Below, piece by piece: positions 19,439 to 27,311 of a DNA stretch of 64,000 nt. How positions within the stretch are numbered: position 1 is the first letter of the stretch; the number at the start of each line of letters is the position of its first letter. The stretch comes from Maribacter antarcticus DSM 21422 (lineage in GTDB: Bacteria > Bacteroidota > Bacteroidia > Flavobacteriales > Flavobacteriaceae): contig NZ_JHZC01000005.1 of assembly GCF_000621125.1 (NCBI RefSeq), positions 62,001 through 126,000 on the forward strand, in the 5' to 3' direction. Under the pieces are notes generated by a model. The model worked only from the letters and a program-made list of their open reading frames with translations, did not search any database and was not told where the DNA came from. Both the position numbers and the translations under genes were made by a program.

Positions 19439-20398
19439 ATGGATTTGACAAACCCTCTGGTGTATGGAGCACCTTGTTTTATAATTTTTATACTCCTAGA
19501 ACTTACCTACAGTAAAAACCATGACGAACATCATGACCTGTATAATTGGAATGACCTATTTGCAAGTGGTTTTATGGGTGTTGGTTCCGCCATACTCGCA
19601 GCGCTTTTAAAAGTAGTATCGGCTATCGTTATTTTCACTTTTGTGTATGACTTCTTTAATCCTTTGGTCGATGGTGTTCGTACCCATATTTTAGGATATG
19701 AGTCCTTTGGATACGTTTGGTATGTCTGGTTGTTGTGTCAATTAGCGGATGATTTTACGTACTACTGGTTTCATAGGGCAAATCATCAGATTCGAATCTT
19801 ATGGGCAGCACATATCGTACATCATTCTTCTGATAATTTTAATTTAGGTACGGCAGTTCGCAATGGCTGGTTTACCTTACTTTATAAGCCTTTTTTCTAC
19901 ATGTGGATGCCTGCACTTGGCTTTTCTCCAGAAATGGTTGTATTCTGTTTAGGGATTGAGGCATTATGGCAGTTTCAGTTGCACACAGTATTACTTCCTA
20001 AACTTGGTATTTTTGAGAAGTTCATGAACACGCATACCATGCATCAGGTTCATCACGCACAGAATGTAGAGTATTTGGATAAAAACCATGGTGGATTTTT
20101 GAATATTTTTGATAGAATGTTTGGAACATGGTTAGAGTTGGACGATTCTATTGATGTAAAATATGGCGTAATCCACGCACCTAGCTCAAATAATCCGATT
20201 GTAATCTTAACGCATGAGTTCAAGGATATTTGGAAGGATACCAAGAAGACTAATAAATTAGGGGATAAGTTGATGTATATCTTCGGTCCTCCAGGGTGGA
20301 GTCACGATGGTAGTACTATGACTGTGAAGCAGCAGCAGCGATTATTTAGAAAGCAAAAAAGCGAAAACCCTGATGTGACTTTTAGTAGACCAAATTAG
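19439..20398 (+). CDS. Sterol desaturase / fatty acid hydroxylase family membrane protein
   Basis: A 319-residue integral membrane di-iron oxygenase of the fatty acid hydroxylase superfamily. The iron-binding histidine clusters are HRANH (112-116), HIVHH (125-129) and HTMHQVHH (199-206), and four hydrophobic segments lie before and between them. Family members hydroxylate or desaturate sterols, fatty acids or carotenoids, or cleave alkylglycerols; the HTMHQVHHAQN form resembles alkylglycerol monooxygenase-like bacterial members. The substrate cannot be decided. It is the only intact gene between the broken mscL and two pseudogenes. Confidence 0.88.
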   Translation: MDLTNPLVYGAPCFIIFILLELTYSKNHDEHHDLYNWNDLFASGFMGVGSAILAALLKVVSAIVIFTFVYDFFNPLVDGVRTHILGYESFGYVWYVWLLCQLADDFTYYWFHRANHQIRILWAAHIVHHSSDNFNLGTAVRNGWFTLLYKPFFYMWMPALGFSPEMVVFCLGIEALWQFQLHTVLLPKLGIFEKFMNTHTMHQVHHAQNVEYLDKNHGGFLNIFDRMFGTWLELDDSIDVKYGVIHAPSSNNPIVILTHEFKDIWKDTKKTNKLGDKLMYIFGPPGWSHDGSTMTVKQQQRLFRKQKSENPDVTFSRPN

Positions 20399-20626
20399 TG
20401 GTGTTTGTGTTAGCTTGTGATGTTGTAATTTATAACGCCTAATCTGGGATTTGTGAGGTGCAGAAATCCATTAGGTACGCAGCGGAGCACTAAGTAAAAT
20501 TCATAAGAGTTTTTAGGACAACATACACAATGCTTGGTTTGAATAAAAAAGTCGGTATTAATTATAGATGTTGTTGGCCTTTAGTTATCTTCAAAAATGG
20601 GATTACTACAATTCATTTTTAGTCAG
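20399..20626. other. Non-coding stretch, no gene seen
   Basis: No credible ORF on either strand. The only structure is the hairpin at 20438-20475. Confidence 0.5.
20438..20475. repeat. Imperfect inverted repeat (12-bp stem, 3-nt bulge)
   Basis: CCTAAT and GGATTT pair with AAATCC and ATTAGG around an 11-nt loop, interrupted by CTG on the left arm. There is no T tract, so it is not a standard terminator. It lies 40 bp after the sterol-desaturase-family gene. Confidence 0.5.
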
Positions 20627-21393
20627 CTATTTAATTATTTTGGATTCTAATTTGTCTATGTCTTTTATAGCAGTTTCATACCTATTAAGAAGTTCACCAT
20701 ACTTATTATACCTTAACGATAACGAATTCTCAAATCTTATAAATTCTTCAGATTGTTTGTTTTTTAACAAGTGATGATTTAAAGGCAGGGTTGGGTTTTT
20801 TAAATTCATAGATGTAACAGCAAAAATATCCTAGTTAACTGCTACTCGCTAGCGAAATTGACTGTGTAATTCTATAGCACTTATTGTACTGATAGATTGA
20901 CTAGATTGATTTTGCTAAAATTTCATTTCGGGATATATGTCGATGTAAAATTCAAGCAATTGTGATTTCAGGTTCTTATCATTAATTAACTTTTCATTAG
21001 ATACAATTTCAACATATATTAGTGTCTGCAGAATAAATTTATTGTTTGAGCTACACAAATTCCAACTGGGAAATCATGTATATAGCAAATCTTGATTGTA
21101 GCTGGTTAGTTGAAGTTTGTCTATTTCATTAATTAGCGCTAAAGATGATTCTTCATATATTTTAATAAATTCATTAAACCTTACTTTATCTTGATGTAAA
21201 CCTGCAGCAAGATTGTTGTAAAAGATTAAAACTTCGTTTTATCTTTTACTTGTTTCCGCCAAACGCCACTGCTAACTGTACTAACCATCCCAATAACTAC
21301 AAGTGAAATTACTACTACTGCATAAATAAGTTATTTACCGAATCGGTTCTCGCCTAGAAGTTCTTGTCTAATTTTTCTAAAGAATTTAATCAT
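20627..21393 (-). pseudogene. Decayed DUF6090-type membrane protein
   Basis: From an ATG at 21393 the minus strand reads MIKFFRKIRQELLGENRFGK and then TAA. This is the very typical start of flavobacterial DUF6090 proteins, just before their membrane helix. Past the stop the reading continues with a hydrophobic stretch (LIYAVVVISLVVIGM), changes frame near 21240 into YNNLAAGLHQDKVRFNEFIKIYEE, meets a TGA near 21078 and a TAG near 20910, and ends with an open 60-codon piece (20627-20809). At least three stops and one frame change are present, so the gene is dead. The short piece 20627-20809 should not be annotated as a separate gene. Confidence 0.75.
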
Positions 21394-21516
21394 GGGTTAG
21401 TTGTAATAAAGGCTAACTCATAAATATGATCTATAAACACAATAACTCCTTTAAGATTGCTATCTAAAGCCCGTTCTAAGCTCAACATATGATCACCTAT
21501 TCAATTAAACCCGAAT

Positions 21517-22277
21517 TCAATCTTTCTCGACAGAACTCCTCTTGTTTTGCACTAACGAAATCACAGCAACCGCCACACAAAAGAAAATAGTAAAATATAG
21601 ATATCCCTTTGGAATGGATGTGGCAGCATTATCAAATAACATCAAGTGCGATACATTGGCGGCATCTGCTAGGAGTACAAAACCTATGCGTATGATAAAA
21701 GAAAGAACTATAATCTTAATAGAAGGGAGTTTCTGTACAAGTGAGTTGATGGTGTCTACAAAAACATGATGATGAGCAGGGAAATCAAAGTTATAAGCAA
21801 GATAATTACTAAGGTATCGTAAGGGTATACGGTATTGCCACTTATCATCTTAACTGCCACGATAACAGAATCAAGAGATAACACCATATCTAAAATCCGC
21901 ACCGAGTCAGTGCTTTTGAAAAGGTTCTGCTGCTTTCTTTCATGACTTCATGTACATCATGTAGCTTTTCTTCAACTTTCCCTTGGAGTGCTTTAGCAGC
22001 CTTGTACAATAGAAATAAGCCACTGGCAAATAAGAGTAAACCGTTAATGCTAACACTACCGGAAACCCAATCCGTATCTATCATCAAAAATAGTTTTTTT
22101 AGGGAAAACAGCAAGGTGTTGAAATCCATAATAACACTCGGATGAGCACTGCCACGGCAAGTCCACTATACATTCCTTTTTTTACTGTCCCTTTTGTAAT
22201 TTTTCCGATGCAAATAAAACAATACTGTCAATATTTAAAAACGCTTTTAAAGGACTCGTGTGAACAAAGTTATCCAT
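21517..22277 (-). pseudogene. Decayed TerC-family membrane protein
   Basis: Fragments in different frames line up in order with TerC proteins. From an ATG at 22277: FLNIDSIVLFASEKLQKG, then TAA. The next frame gives KKGMYSGLAVAVLIRVLLW. The next (21890-22129) gives INGLLLFASGLFLLYKAAKA with KVEEKLHDVHEV and a TAG. The next gives ILDMVLSLDSVIVAVKMI, matching the conserved DxVxSLDSV motif. The last gives SIKIIVLSFIIRIGF and the C-terminal IPKGYLYFTIFFCVAV, ending at the TGA at 21517-21519. At least three frame changes are needed, so a single sequencing error cannot explain it. TerC proteins are multi-pass membrane proteins linked to metal (Mn) export and tellurite resistance. Confidence 0.8.
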
Positions 22278-22308
22278 GTATTTGGAGTAGTGAAAATTCC
22301 AAAGATAA

Positions 22309-22686
22309 TTAGTCAGTTTTATAAGCGGTAGCCGTTCTTACGTCCAACTCCTTATTAGGGTCCTTAACCGCTTTGTTGTATTTAAAGGTATATGAGCTGT
22401 CGGTAGTACTGGTAATTTTATAATGAATGGCAACTTTGCTTTGAACATCTTGAAGCACAAATTCACAATCATTAAACCATCTAATACTAGCGCTATCTAT
22501 TTTTCCTTCGTAGAAGTCTACGCTGAAATCGGTTCCGCGAATAAACTTTCCCGTTTTCACGGAGTCTCCAACTTCATAGTTAAATATAAAACTCCCTGTC
22601 CTATAGGCTTTACAATTGCGTTCGGGCTGATAGCAAGAGGACAATCCAACAACAACCAAAAAGGTGAAAACTATATTTCTAATCAT
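22309..22686 (-). CDS. Small lipoprotein of unknown function
   Basis: A 125-residue protein with an N-terminal hydrophobic segment and lipobox LSSC (Cys18), so probably a lipoprotein. The mature part is polar, with YQPERNCKAYRTGSF at its start and a central IDSASIRWFNDCEFVLQ. This pattern recurs in flavobacterial hypothetical proteins as I recall, but I know no function. It is transcribed leftwards, 62 bp downstream of the XRE regulator, possibly from the same promoter. It borders the TerC pseudogene. Confidence 0.7.
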   Translation of the reverse strand: MIRNIVFTFLVVVGLSSCYQPERNCKAYRTGSFIFNYEVGDSVKTGKFIRGTDFSVDFYEGKIDSASIRWFNDCEFVLQDVQSKVAIHYKITSTTDSSYTFKYNKAVKDPNKELDVRTATAYKTD

Positions 22687-22748
22687 GCCTGCAAAATAGT
22701 GAAAATAGGGTTTGTTTTAATTCTTTTGGTGGTAATAATTTTACGTCA

Positions 22749-23111
22749 CTACGCTTCCGGAGTGTAGGATGAAAAAGTGCCGTCTTCATAAAATACGATT
22801 ACTTTTTCTACCTTCTTTTCTGTGGTTTCGATAGCTGGTTTATTTTGTATTTTTTGTTTTTTATTTATGGAAACGTGTGTTGCCATTCCTTTTGGAAAGT
22901 CTCCTTCACCGTATAAAAGCCAATACAAATCTACTTCAGGATAGGCATGAACAAGTTTTGTTACAAATTCTAAACTGGGCTTATTACGCCCTTTAAGCAA
23001 GTGGGAAATACTGGAGCGCTGCACCTGAATACTATCAGCAAACGAGGAGGCAGAAAGCTCGTAATGCTTTAAGATTTGTGCTATCCGAAGGCTAATTTTA
23101 TCTGTATCCAT
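22749..23111 (-). CDS. XRE-family HTH transcriptional regulator
   Basis: A 120-residue protein. Residues about 5-60 form an XRE/Cro-type helix-turn-helix (ASSFADSIQVQRSSISHLLKG is the core) followed by NKPSLEFVTKLV. A short WLLYGEGDFP segment common after this HTH type follows, then a basic linker (about 80-100) and a C-terminal tail. It should bind DNA as a dimer; the target is unknown. It is divergent from the M14 peptidase gene across a 273-bp AT-rich gap, which may hold its operator. Confidence 0.88.
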   Translation of the reverse strand: MDTDKISLRIAQILKHYELSASSFADSIQVQRSSISHLLKGRNKPSLEFVTKLVHAYPEVDLYWLLYGEGDFPKGMATHVSINKKQKIQNKPAIETTEKKVEKVIVFYEDGTFSSYTPEA

Positions 23112-23120
23112 AGGTGTTTA

Positions 23121-23128
23121 CAAAACTA
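23121..23128 (-). promoter_or_regulatory. -7 box for the XRE regulator gene
   Basis: On the minus strand TAGTTTTG matches TAnnTTTG exactly. It predicts a start of transcription only about 3 bases before the ATG at 23111, so the mRNA would be almost leaderless. Confidence 0.5.
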
Positions 23129-23355
23129 CATAAATTTATAAAGCTAAAAACTAAAATATACTTAAATTAAACCTTATTTAAACTATTATTAACAAAGTAA
23201 TACTTTATATAATAATATTTAAATAACTGATTTAAAGTAAAATACATTATTTTATTAATAGCTGTTGCGTTTTGTATACAAATTCTTCTCTAGGTGGTTA
23301 AAAACAAAGATAAAAAGAATAATTAAATGTTTACAAATGTAAATTTTAAGCGTTG

Positions 23356-23363
23356 TACTTTTG
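23356..23363 (+). promoter_or_regulatory. -7 box for the M14 peptidase gene
   Basis: TACTTTTG matches TAnnTTTG exactly, 21 bp before the ATG at 23385. No clear -33 TTTG is seen. The remaining part of the 23112-23384 gap is AT-rich with no other structure I can support. Confidence 0.55.
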
Positions 23364-23384
23364 TAATTCTAGAAATTAATAGGC

Positions 23385-24491
23385 ATGAAGGAGGAGTTAA
23401 AGTATACCGATTTTAAAGTGGTAGAAATACAGGGAAGGTATGTGACAAATGCGCATATTCAGAATTTTCTGAAACAATTACCAGCCTCATTCCATATGAA
23501 CGTTTTGGGTGAATCGGTAAAGGGAAATCCTATTTATGGGTTAACAATTGGCACGGGACCCAAACGTATTTTCATGTGGTCACAGATGCATGGAAATGAA
23601 TCGACGACCACTAAGGCGGTTTTGGATTTAATAAATTACCTAAGGTTAGAGTTGGGTGAAACTAAAAATATTCTTCAAAATTTTACGCTACAACTCATTC
23701 CTATTTTAAATCCTGACGGTGCAAAAGCATACACCAGAGTAAACGCAAATGGAATAGATTTGAATAGAGATGCTCAAAACCAATCACAACCAGAAAGTAA
23801 AATACTGAAATCTGTATATGTGAATTTTAAGCCAGATTATTGTTTTAATCTACATGATCAAAGAACCATATTCAATGTGGGACAAACTAAAAAACCAGCA
23901 ACGGTTTCCTTTTTGGCTCCCGCTTTTGACGAAGAGCGTAATCTTTCGGATTCTCGAATTGCTAGTATGCAGCTTATAGCTGCAATGAATAGTTGCCTTC
24001 AAAAAGATATACCCGGACAAATAGGGAGATATAACGATGGATTTAATGCGAACTGTGTAGGAGACGCCTTTCAAATGTTGAAAACCCCTACCATATTGTT
24101 TGAAGCAGGTCATTTTCCAAAAGATTATGAACGTGAAATCACTCGGAGATATATTTTTACTGCGCTAATAGAAGCACTAGCTACCATTAGCCAGCAGAAG
24201 TTTGATACGTTTAGCGTAGAAGACTACCAAGCCATCCCAGAAAACCAAAAAATGTACTGCGATGTACTTATAGAAAATACACACGAGCTAGATGTGAATT
24301 TAATACAAGGTTCCAAAGCAGCTATACTTTTTCAAGAGCTATTACAAGAGGACGCTATTGCATTTAAACCTACTATGGATAAAAAAAATACCACAATAGC
24401 ATCTCTTTTTGGTCATGAAATTAAAGATGCGGCCCTGTTAAAAGATAGATTATGGTTAGAGAAGTGCGGGATTACATCACTTTTCAACTAA
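23385..24491 (+). CDS. M14-family zinc carboxypeptidase-like protein
   Basis: A 368-residue peptidase of the M14 family. The zinc ligands are His69 and Glu72 in MHGNES and His157 in FNLHDQ; the catalytic Glu is probably Glu240 in LFEAGHFPKDYERE. The substrate-binding NPDGAKAYTRVNANGIDLNRD motif (109-128) is clear. There is no signal peptide, so it is probably cytoplasmic, in contrast to secreted digestive carboxypeptidases; peptide or cell-wall-fragment processing is possible. About 110 C-terminal residues beyond the catalytic core are unassigned. Divergent from the XRE regulator. Confidence 0.88.
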   Translation: MKEELKYTDFKVVEIQGRYVTNAHIQNFLKQLPASFHMNVLGESVKGNPIYGLTIGTGPKRIFMWSQMHGNESTTTKAVLDLINYLRLELGETKNILQNFTLQLIPILNPDGAKAYTRVNANGIDLNRDAQNQSQPESKILKSVYVNFKPDYCFNLHDQRTIFNVGQTKKPATVSFLAPAFDEERNLSDSRIASMQLIAAMNSCLQKDIPGQIGRYNDGFNANCVGDAFQMLKTPTILFEAGHFPKDYEREITRRYIFTALIEALATISQQKFDTFSVEDYQAIPENQKMYCDVLIENTHELDVNLIQGSKAAILFQELLQEDAIAFKPTMDKKNTTIASLFGHEIKDAALLKDRLWLEKCGITSLFN

Positions 24492-24582
24492 ATTTTATTC
24501 GTTTTTCCCATTCAAAACTAGCAAAAGCTTACATTTTCTTTAAAAAAAGCAGAGATTCTTTACATTTAATTTCATAATGTTT

Positions 24583-24590
24583 TAATTTTG
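24583..24590 (+). promoter_or_regulatory. -7 box for the Lrp-family gene
   Basis: TAATTTTG matches TAnnTTTG, 17 bp before the ATG at 24608. A partial -33 element, TTTAC, ends 19 nt upstream of the box. Confidence 0.5.
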
Positions 24591-24607
24591 TCAAAAAATA
24601 AGCAACC

Positions 24608-25087
24608 ATGGGTAAAGTAAAGTTAGACGAAATAGACCACCAGATTCTTGATATGTTGATAGATAATACACGAACACCTTTCACAGACATTGCGAAAAAA
24701 TTATTGATCTCTGCAGGAACCGTTCACGTTCGTGTAAAAAAGATGGAGGAGGCAGGCATCATTAAAGGGTCTTCCCTTACTTTAGATTATGTTAAATTAG
24801 GCTATGCATTTATAGCCTACGTTGGTATATTTTTAGAAAAAACACACCAGACCAAGTTTGTATTGGAACGGTTGAACCAAATTCCTAATGTGACCATTGC
24901 ACATATTACTACAGGAAAGTTTAATATCTTTTGTAAGATAAGAGCTAAAGACACTACGCATGCTAAAAATATCATCTTTAAAATCGATGATATAGAAGGC
25001 ATTAGTAGAACAGAAACCATGATTTCTTTAGAAGAAAGTTTTAACGATAAAAAAAGGTTGATGCATACTATTTTCAACGAATTATAG
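24608..25087 (+). CDS. Lrp/AsnC-family transcriptional regulator
   Basis: A 159-residue feast/famine regulator. The N-terminal winged helix (about 5-55) contains LDEIDHQILDMLIDNTRTPFTDIAKKL in pieces typical of the family and the recognition helix AGTVHVRVKKMEEAG. The C-terminal RAM/ligand domain (about 65-150) follows with VTIAHITTGKFNIFCKIRA. Such proteins bind amino acids and control amino-acid metabolism. It is a single-gene unit closed by a terminator; aroB, proline dehydrogenase and alanine dehydrogenase lie within 6 kb but a regulatory link is not shown. Confidence 0.92.
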   Translation: MGKVKLDEIDHQILDMLIDNTRTPFTDIAKKLLISAGTVHVRVKKMEEAGIIKGSSLTLDYVKLGYAFIAYVGIFLEKTHQTKFVLERLNQIPNVTIAHITTGKFNIFCKIRAKDTTHAKNIIFKIDDIEGISRTETMISLEESFNDKKRLMHTIFNEL

Positions 25088-25110
25088 TAAATCAAACAAG
25101 TACAGCCTGA

Positions 25111-25143
25111 AGCCTAATTGTTATAGTGCAATTGGGCTTTTTT
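25111..25143 (+). terminator. Rho-independent terminator after the Lrp-family gene
   Basis: A 10-bp stem (AGCCTAATTG / CAATTGGGCT, one G-T pair) with an 8-nt loop runs into a T tract. It also separates the upstream gene from the DinB gene, whose start must lie after it. Confidence 0.85.
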
Positions 25144-25168
25144 ATTGACTTTCAATAAATTATGCCTT

Positions 25169-25684
25169 ATGCGATTATCAGAACTTAAGGAAAACGAATT
25201 CAACCATTTTTATGCCACCTACCTTAACATGGTAAAAGATGAGGAGCTTTTAGAAGCCTTGGTAAAAAGTAGCGATTGGTTCGTTGACTATATAACAGCC
25301 CTTAAAAAAGAAAAGCTATCATATGCCTATGGTCCAAATAAATGGAGCATTGCAGAAGTACTGCTGCATATTATAGACACGGAGCGTATATTCCAATACC
25401 GAGCATTTCGTTTCTCCAGAAATGACCAAACCGCGTTACCTGGATTCGATCATGAAGCATACGTTAGGGAAAGTGAAAGTGAAAAACGTACTAAAGGAGA
25501 TATTATAGCTGAATTTCTTACAGTGCGAGCCGCAACACTGGGTATATTCAGAGCTTTGCCAAATGAAAAACTAAAACGTATTGGAACGGCTAGTGATATG
25601 CCATGGAGCGTTGCCGCCCTTGGTTTTGTAATTAGCGGTCATCTAAAGCATCATGCGAAAATCCTTGAAGAAAGATATAGTTGA
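25169..25684 (+). CDS. DinB-family protein
   Basis: I start at ATG 25169 (MRLSELKENEF), because the longer TTG-initiated frame begins 2 bp after the terminator. The 171-residue protein is a four-helix-bundle DinB/YfiT-like domain with the metal-binding His triad: His in VLLHIIDTERIF (about residue 68) and the HLKHH cluster near the C-terminus. Members are metal-dependent thiol transferases or unknowns (bacillithiol or similar thiols). It converges on the next gene with no gap. Confidence 0.85.
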   Translation: MRLSELKENEFNHFYATYLNMVKDEELLEALVKSSDWFVDYITALKKEKLSYAYGPNKWSIAEVLLHIIDTERIFQYRAFRFSRNDQTALPGFDHEAYVRESESEKRTKGDIIAEFLTVRAATLGIFRALPNEKLKRIGTASDMPWSVAALGFVISGHLKHHAKILEERYS

Positions 25685-26020
25685 TTATTCTAAATCAGAA
25701 AAAATTTCTATTTCCTCACTAAGGTCCATTTGTATCTCGGAATCTAAATCTTCGCTATCCATCACTTCCTCAGGAGTTTTTGTTTCTAGCTCTTTTTCAA
25801 TGTTCTCCTCAAAATTAGCAATGAAATTAGATAGACTTTTACTGATTTTTACCAAATAAAGGGTATCTAACGTTCTTAGCGCTACCGCTTCAACAATGTC
25901 CCCGTGTTGGTTTTTAAAAGCAATAATGTCCTCATCCCCATAACCATGTGGGTAGGTGTCAATCAAAAGGTTGGCTAGTTCGTGGTCTAACTTCTTGTAG
26001 TCTATTAAACGTCTTAACAT
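25685..26020 (-). CDS. Conserved small acidic protein, function unknown
   Basis: A 111-residue protein with an ordered-looking first 75 residues (LDHELANLLIDTYPHGYGDEDIIAF in pieces, then DTLYLVKISKSLSNFI) and a very acidic C-terminal tail. I recall similar proteins as widespread in flavobacteria but know no function; no catalytic motif is seen. Its stop is directly adjacent to the stop of the DinB gene (convergent) with no terminator between. aroB lies 110 bp downstream of nothing it shares: both run leftwards, with aroB upstream. Confidence 0.7.
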   Translation of the reverse strand: MLRRLIDYKKLDHELANLLIDTYPHGYGDEDIIAFKNQHGDIVEAVALRTLDTLYLVKISKSLSNFIANFEENIEKELETKTPEEVMDSEDLDSEIQMDLSEEIEIFSDLE

Positions 26021-26130
26021 AACTAGATGGTTTTTAATTAGGTTGCTTAATTACATTACCTAAACTAGTTATTTTAAACCTTCTCTGAGCCAAAGAGTTG
26101 TGAAACACCTCTTTTTAGTATATGAAGGTT

Positions 26131-27192
26131 TTATTGCGCGTAGTATGCGAACGATTCATGTATTAATTCCGCAGGTACGGTAACATCTATTTGCGCCTCA
26201 CCAATACTTTTGAGTAATACAAAATTGATGTTGCCATGAGAATTTTTCTTGTCATATCTCATGAGTTCTGCAATCTTGCTTATGTCTTCATGGGAGAATA
26301 CTACGTTATCATAGTGACTTAAAAACGTAGCTTTAATTTCTTCCAAAGCAACTAGCGTAAGTCCGGTTAATTTATGAGACAAATATCCTTCTAAAATCAT
26401 CCCAATAGCTATGGCCTCCCCATGCAGTAAGGTCGCTTGTTTTTCGCTTTCCAAGCGATAGGACTCTACCGCGTGCCCTAAAGTATGGCCAAAGTTTAAA
26501 ATTTTTCGCAGCCCTTGTTCCGTTGGGTCTTGTAAGACCACGTTGTTCTTTATGACTATAGATGGCAGAATCTGTTGTTTAATCTCATCAAGGGAAGTTG
26601 TTGCTTTCAAAGTTACCCAATAGCTTTCGTCCCTTATGAGGCCATGCTTCAGCATTTCTGCAAAACCGCTAGTTACCTGGCGTTCTTCCAAGGTGTCTAG
26701 AAAATCGGTGATTACTAAAACCATAACTGGTTGGTTAATAACTCCAATTTGATTTTTTAAGGTACCTAAGTCTACACCGGTCTTACCACCAACGGAGGCA
26801 TCCACCATAGATAATAGCGTAGTAGGTACATTTATAAAGTCAATTCCCCGTTTAAAGGTAGATGCTACAAAACCACCCAAATCCGTTAACACGCCCCCTC
26901 CCAAATTAATAATAAGGCTTTTGCGATCCGCACCCAACTCCGAGAGTGCTTCCCAAACACCAACACAAGTTTCTATGTTTTTATTTATTTCGCCAGATTC
27001 TATCTCTATAATTTCAAAATGATATGTCCCTGAGATTTCAGCCATAAACTGAGGCAAACATAGGTCATGGGTATTCTCGTCTACTACAATGTAGATAATT
27101 GAATAGTTAGCCTGCGCCAAATGCGTGTTCAGCGATGCATAGGCAACAGTATTAAAATGTACAGCGTACGCATCAGAAATAATAGATTCCAT
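26131..27192 (-). CDS. aroB: 3-Dehydroquinate synthase
   Basis: The second enzyme of the shikimate pathway; it converts DAHP to 3-dehydroquinate with NAD+ and a divalent metal. Starting at ATG 27192 the protein has 353 residues; a six-codon longer frame exists. The NAD-binding GGGVLTDLGGF (about 98-108) and FINVPTTLLSMVDASVGGKTGVD regions are clear. The metal ligands are the Glu of the FAEMLKHG helix, and the His residues of NFGHTLGHA and LLHGEAIAIGM. Divergent from proline dehydrogenase. Confidence 0.95.
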   Translation of the reverse strand: MESIISDAYAVHFNTVAYASLNTHLAQANYSIIYIVVDENTHDLCLPQFMAEISGTYHFEIIEIESGEINKNIETCVGVWEALSELGADRKSLIINLGGGVLTDLGGFVASTFKRGIDFINVPTTLLSMVDASVGGKTGVDLGTLKNQIGVINQPVMVLVITDFLDTLEERQVTSGFAEMLKHGLIRDESYWVTLKATTSLDEIKQQILPSIVIKNNVVLQDPTEQGLRKILNFGHTLGHAVESYRLESEKQATLLHGEAIAIGMILEGYLSHKLTGLTLVALEEIKATFLSHYDNVVFSHEDISKIAELMRYDKKNSHGNINFVLLKSIGEAQIDVTVPAELIHESFAYYAQ

Positions 27193-27281
27193 AAACATTG
27201 AGTTAAACAATAGCCTTTATAAAGCTAGGTTCTACTTACAAAATAAAGGATTTTTAATCTAAAGAATAGAATTTCTGTGAT

Positions 27282-27289
27282 TATATTTG
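27282..27289 (+). promoter_or_regulatory. -7 box for the proline dehydrogenase gene
   Basis: TATATTTG matches TAnnTTTG exactly, 22 bp before the ATG at 27312. Transcription would start near 27296, which favours the ATG over an in-frame TTG at 27303. Confidence 0.55.
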
Positions 27290-27311
27290 ATAACAAAAAT
27301 TATTGCTATTT

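Noticed and set aside
20438-20475. An integron attC site
   Set aside because: The hairpin lacks the conserved RYYYAAC/GTTRRRY ends and there is no cassette structure or integrase.
20627-20809. A 60-codon minus-strand frame as a separate gene
   Set aside because: It is the open tail of the DUF6090-type pseudogene.
21890-22129. A 79-codon minus-strand frame as a separate gene
   Set aside because: It is the middle fragment of the TerC-type pseudogene.
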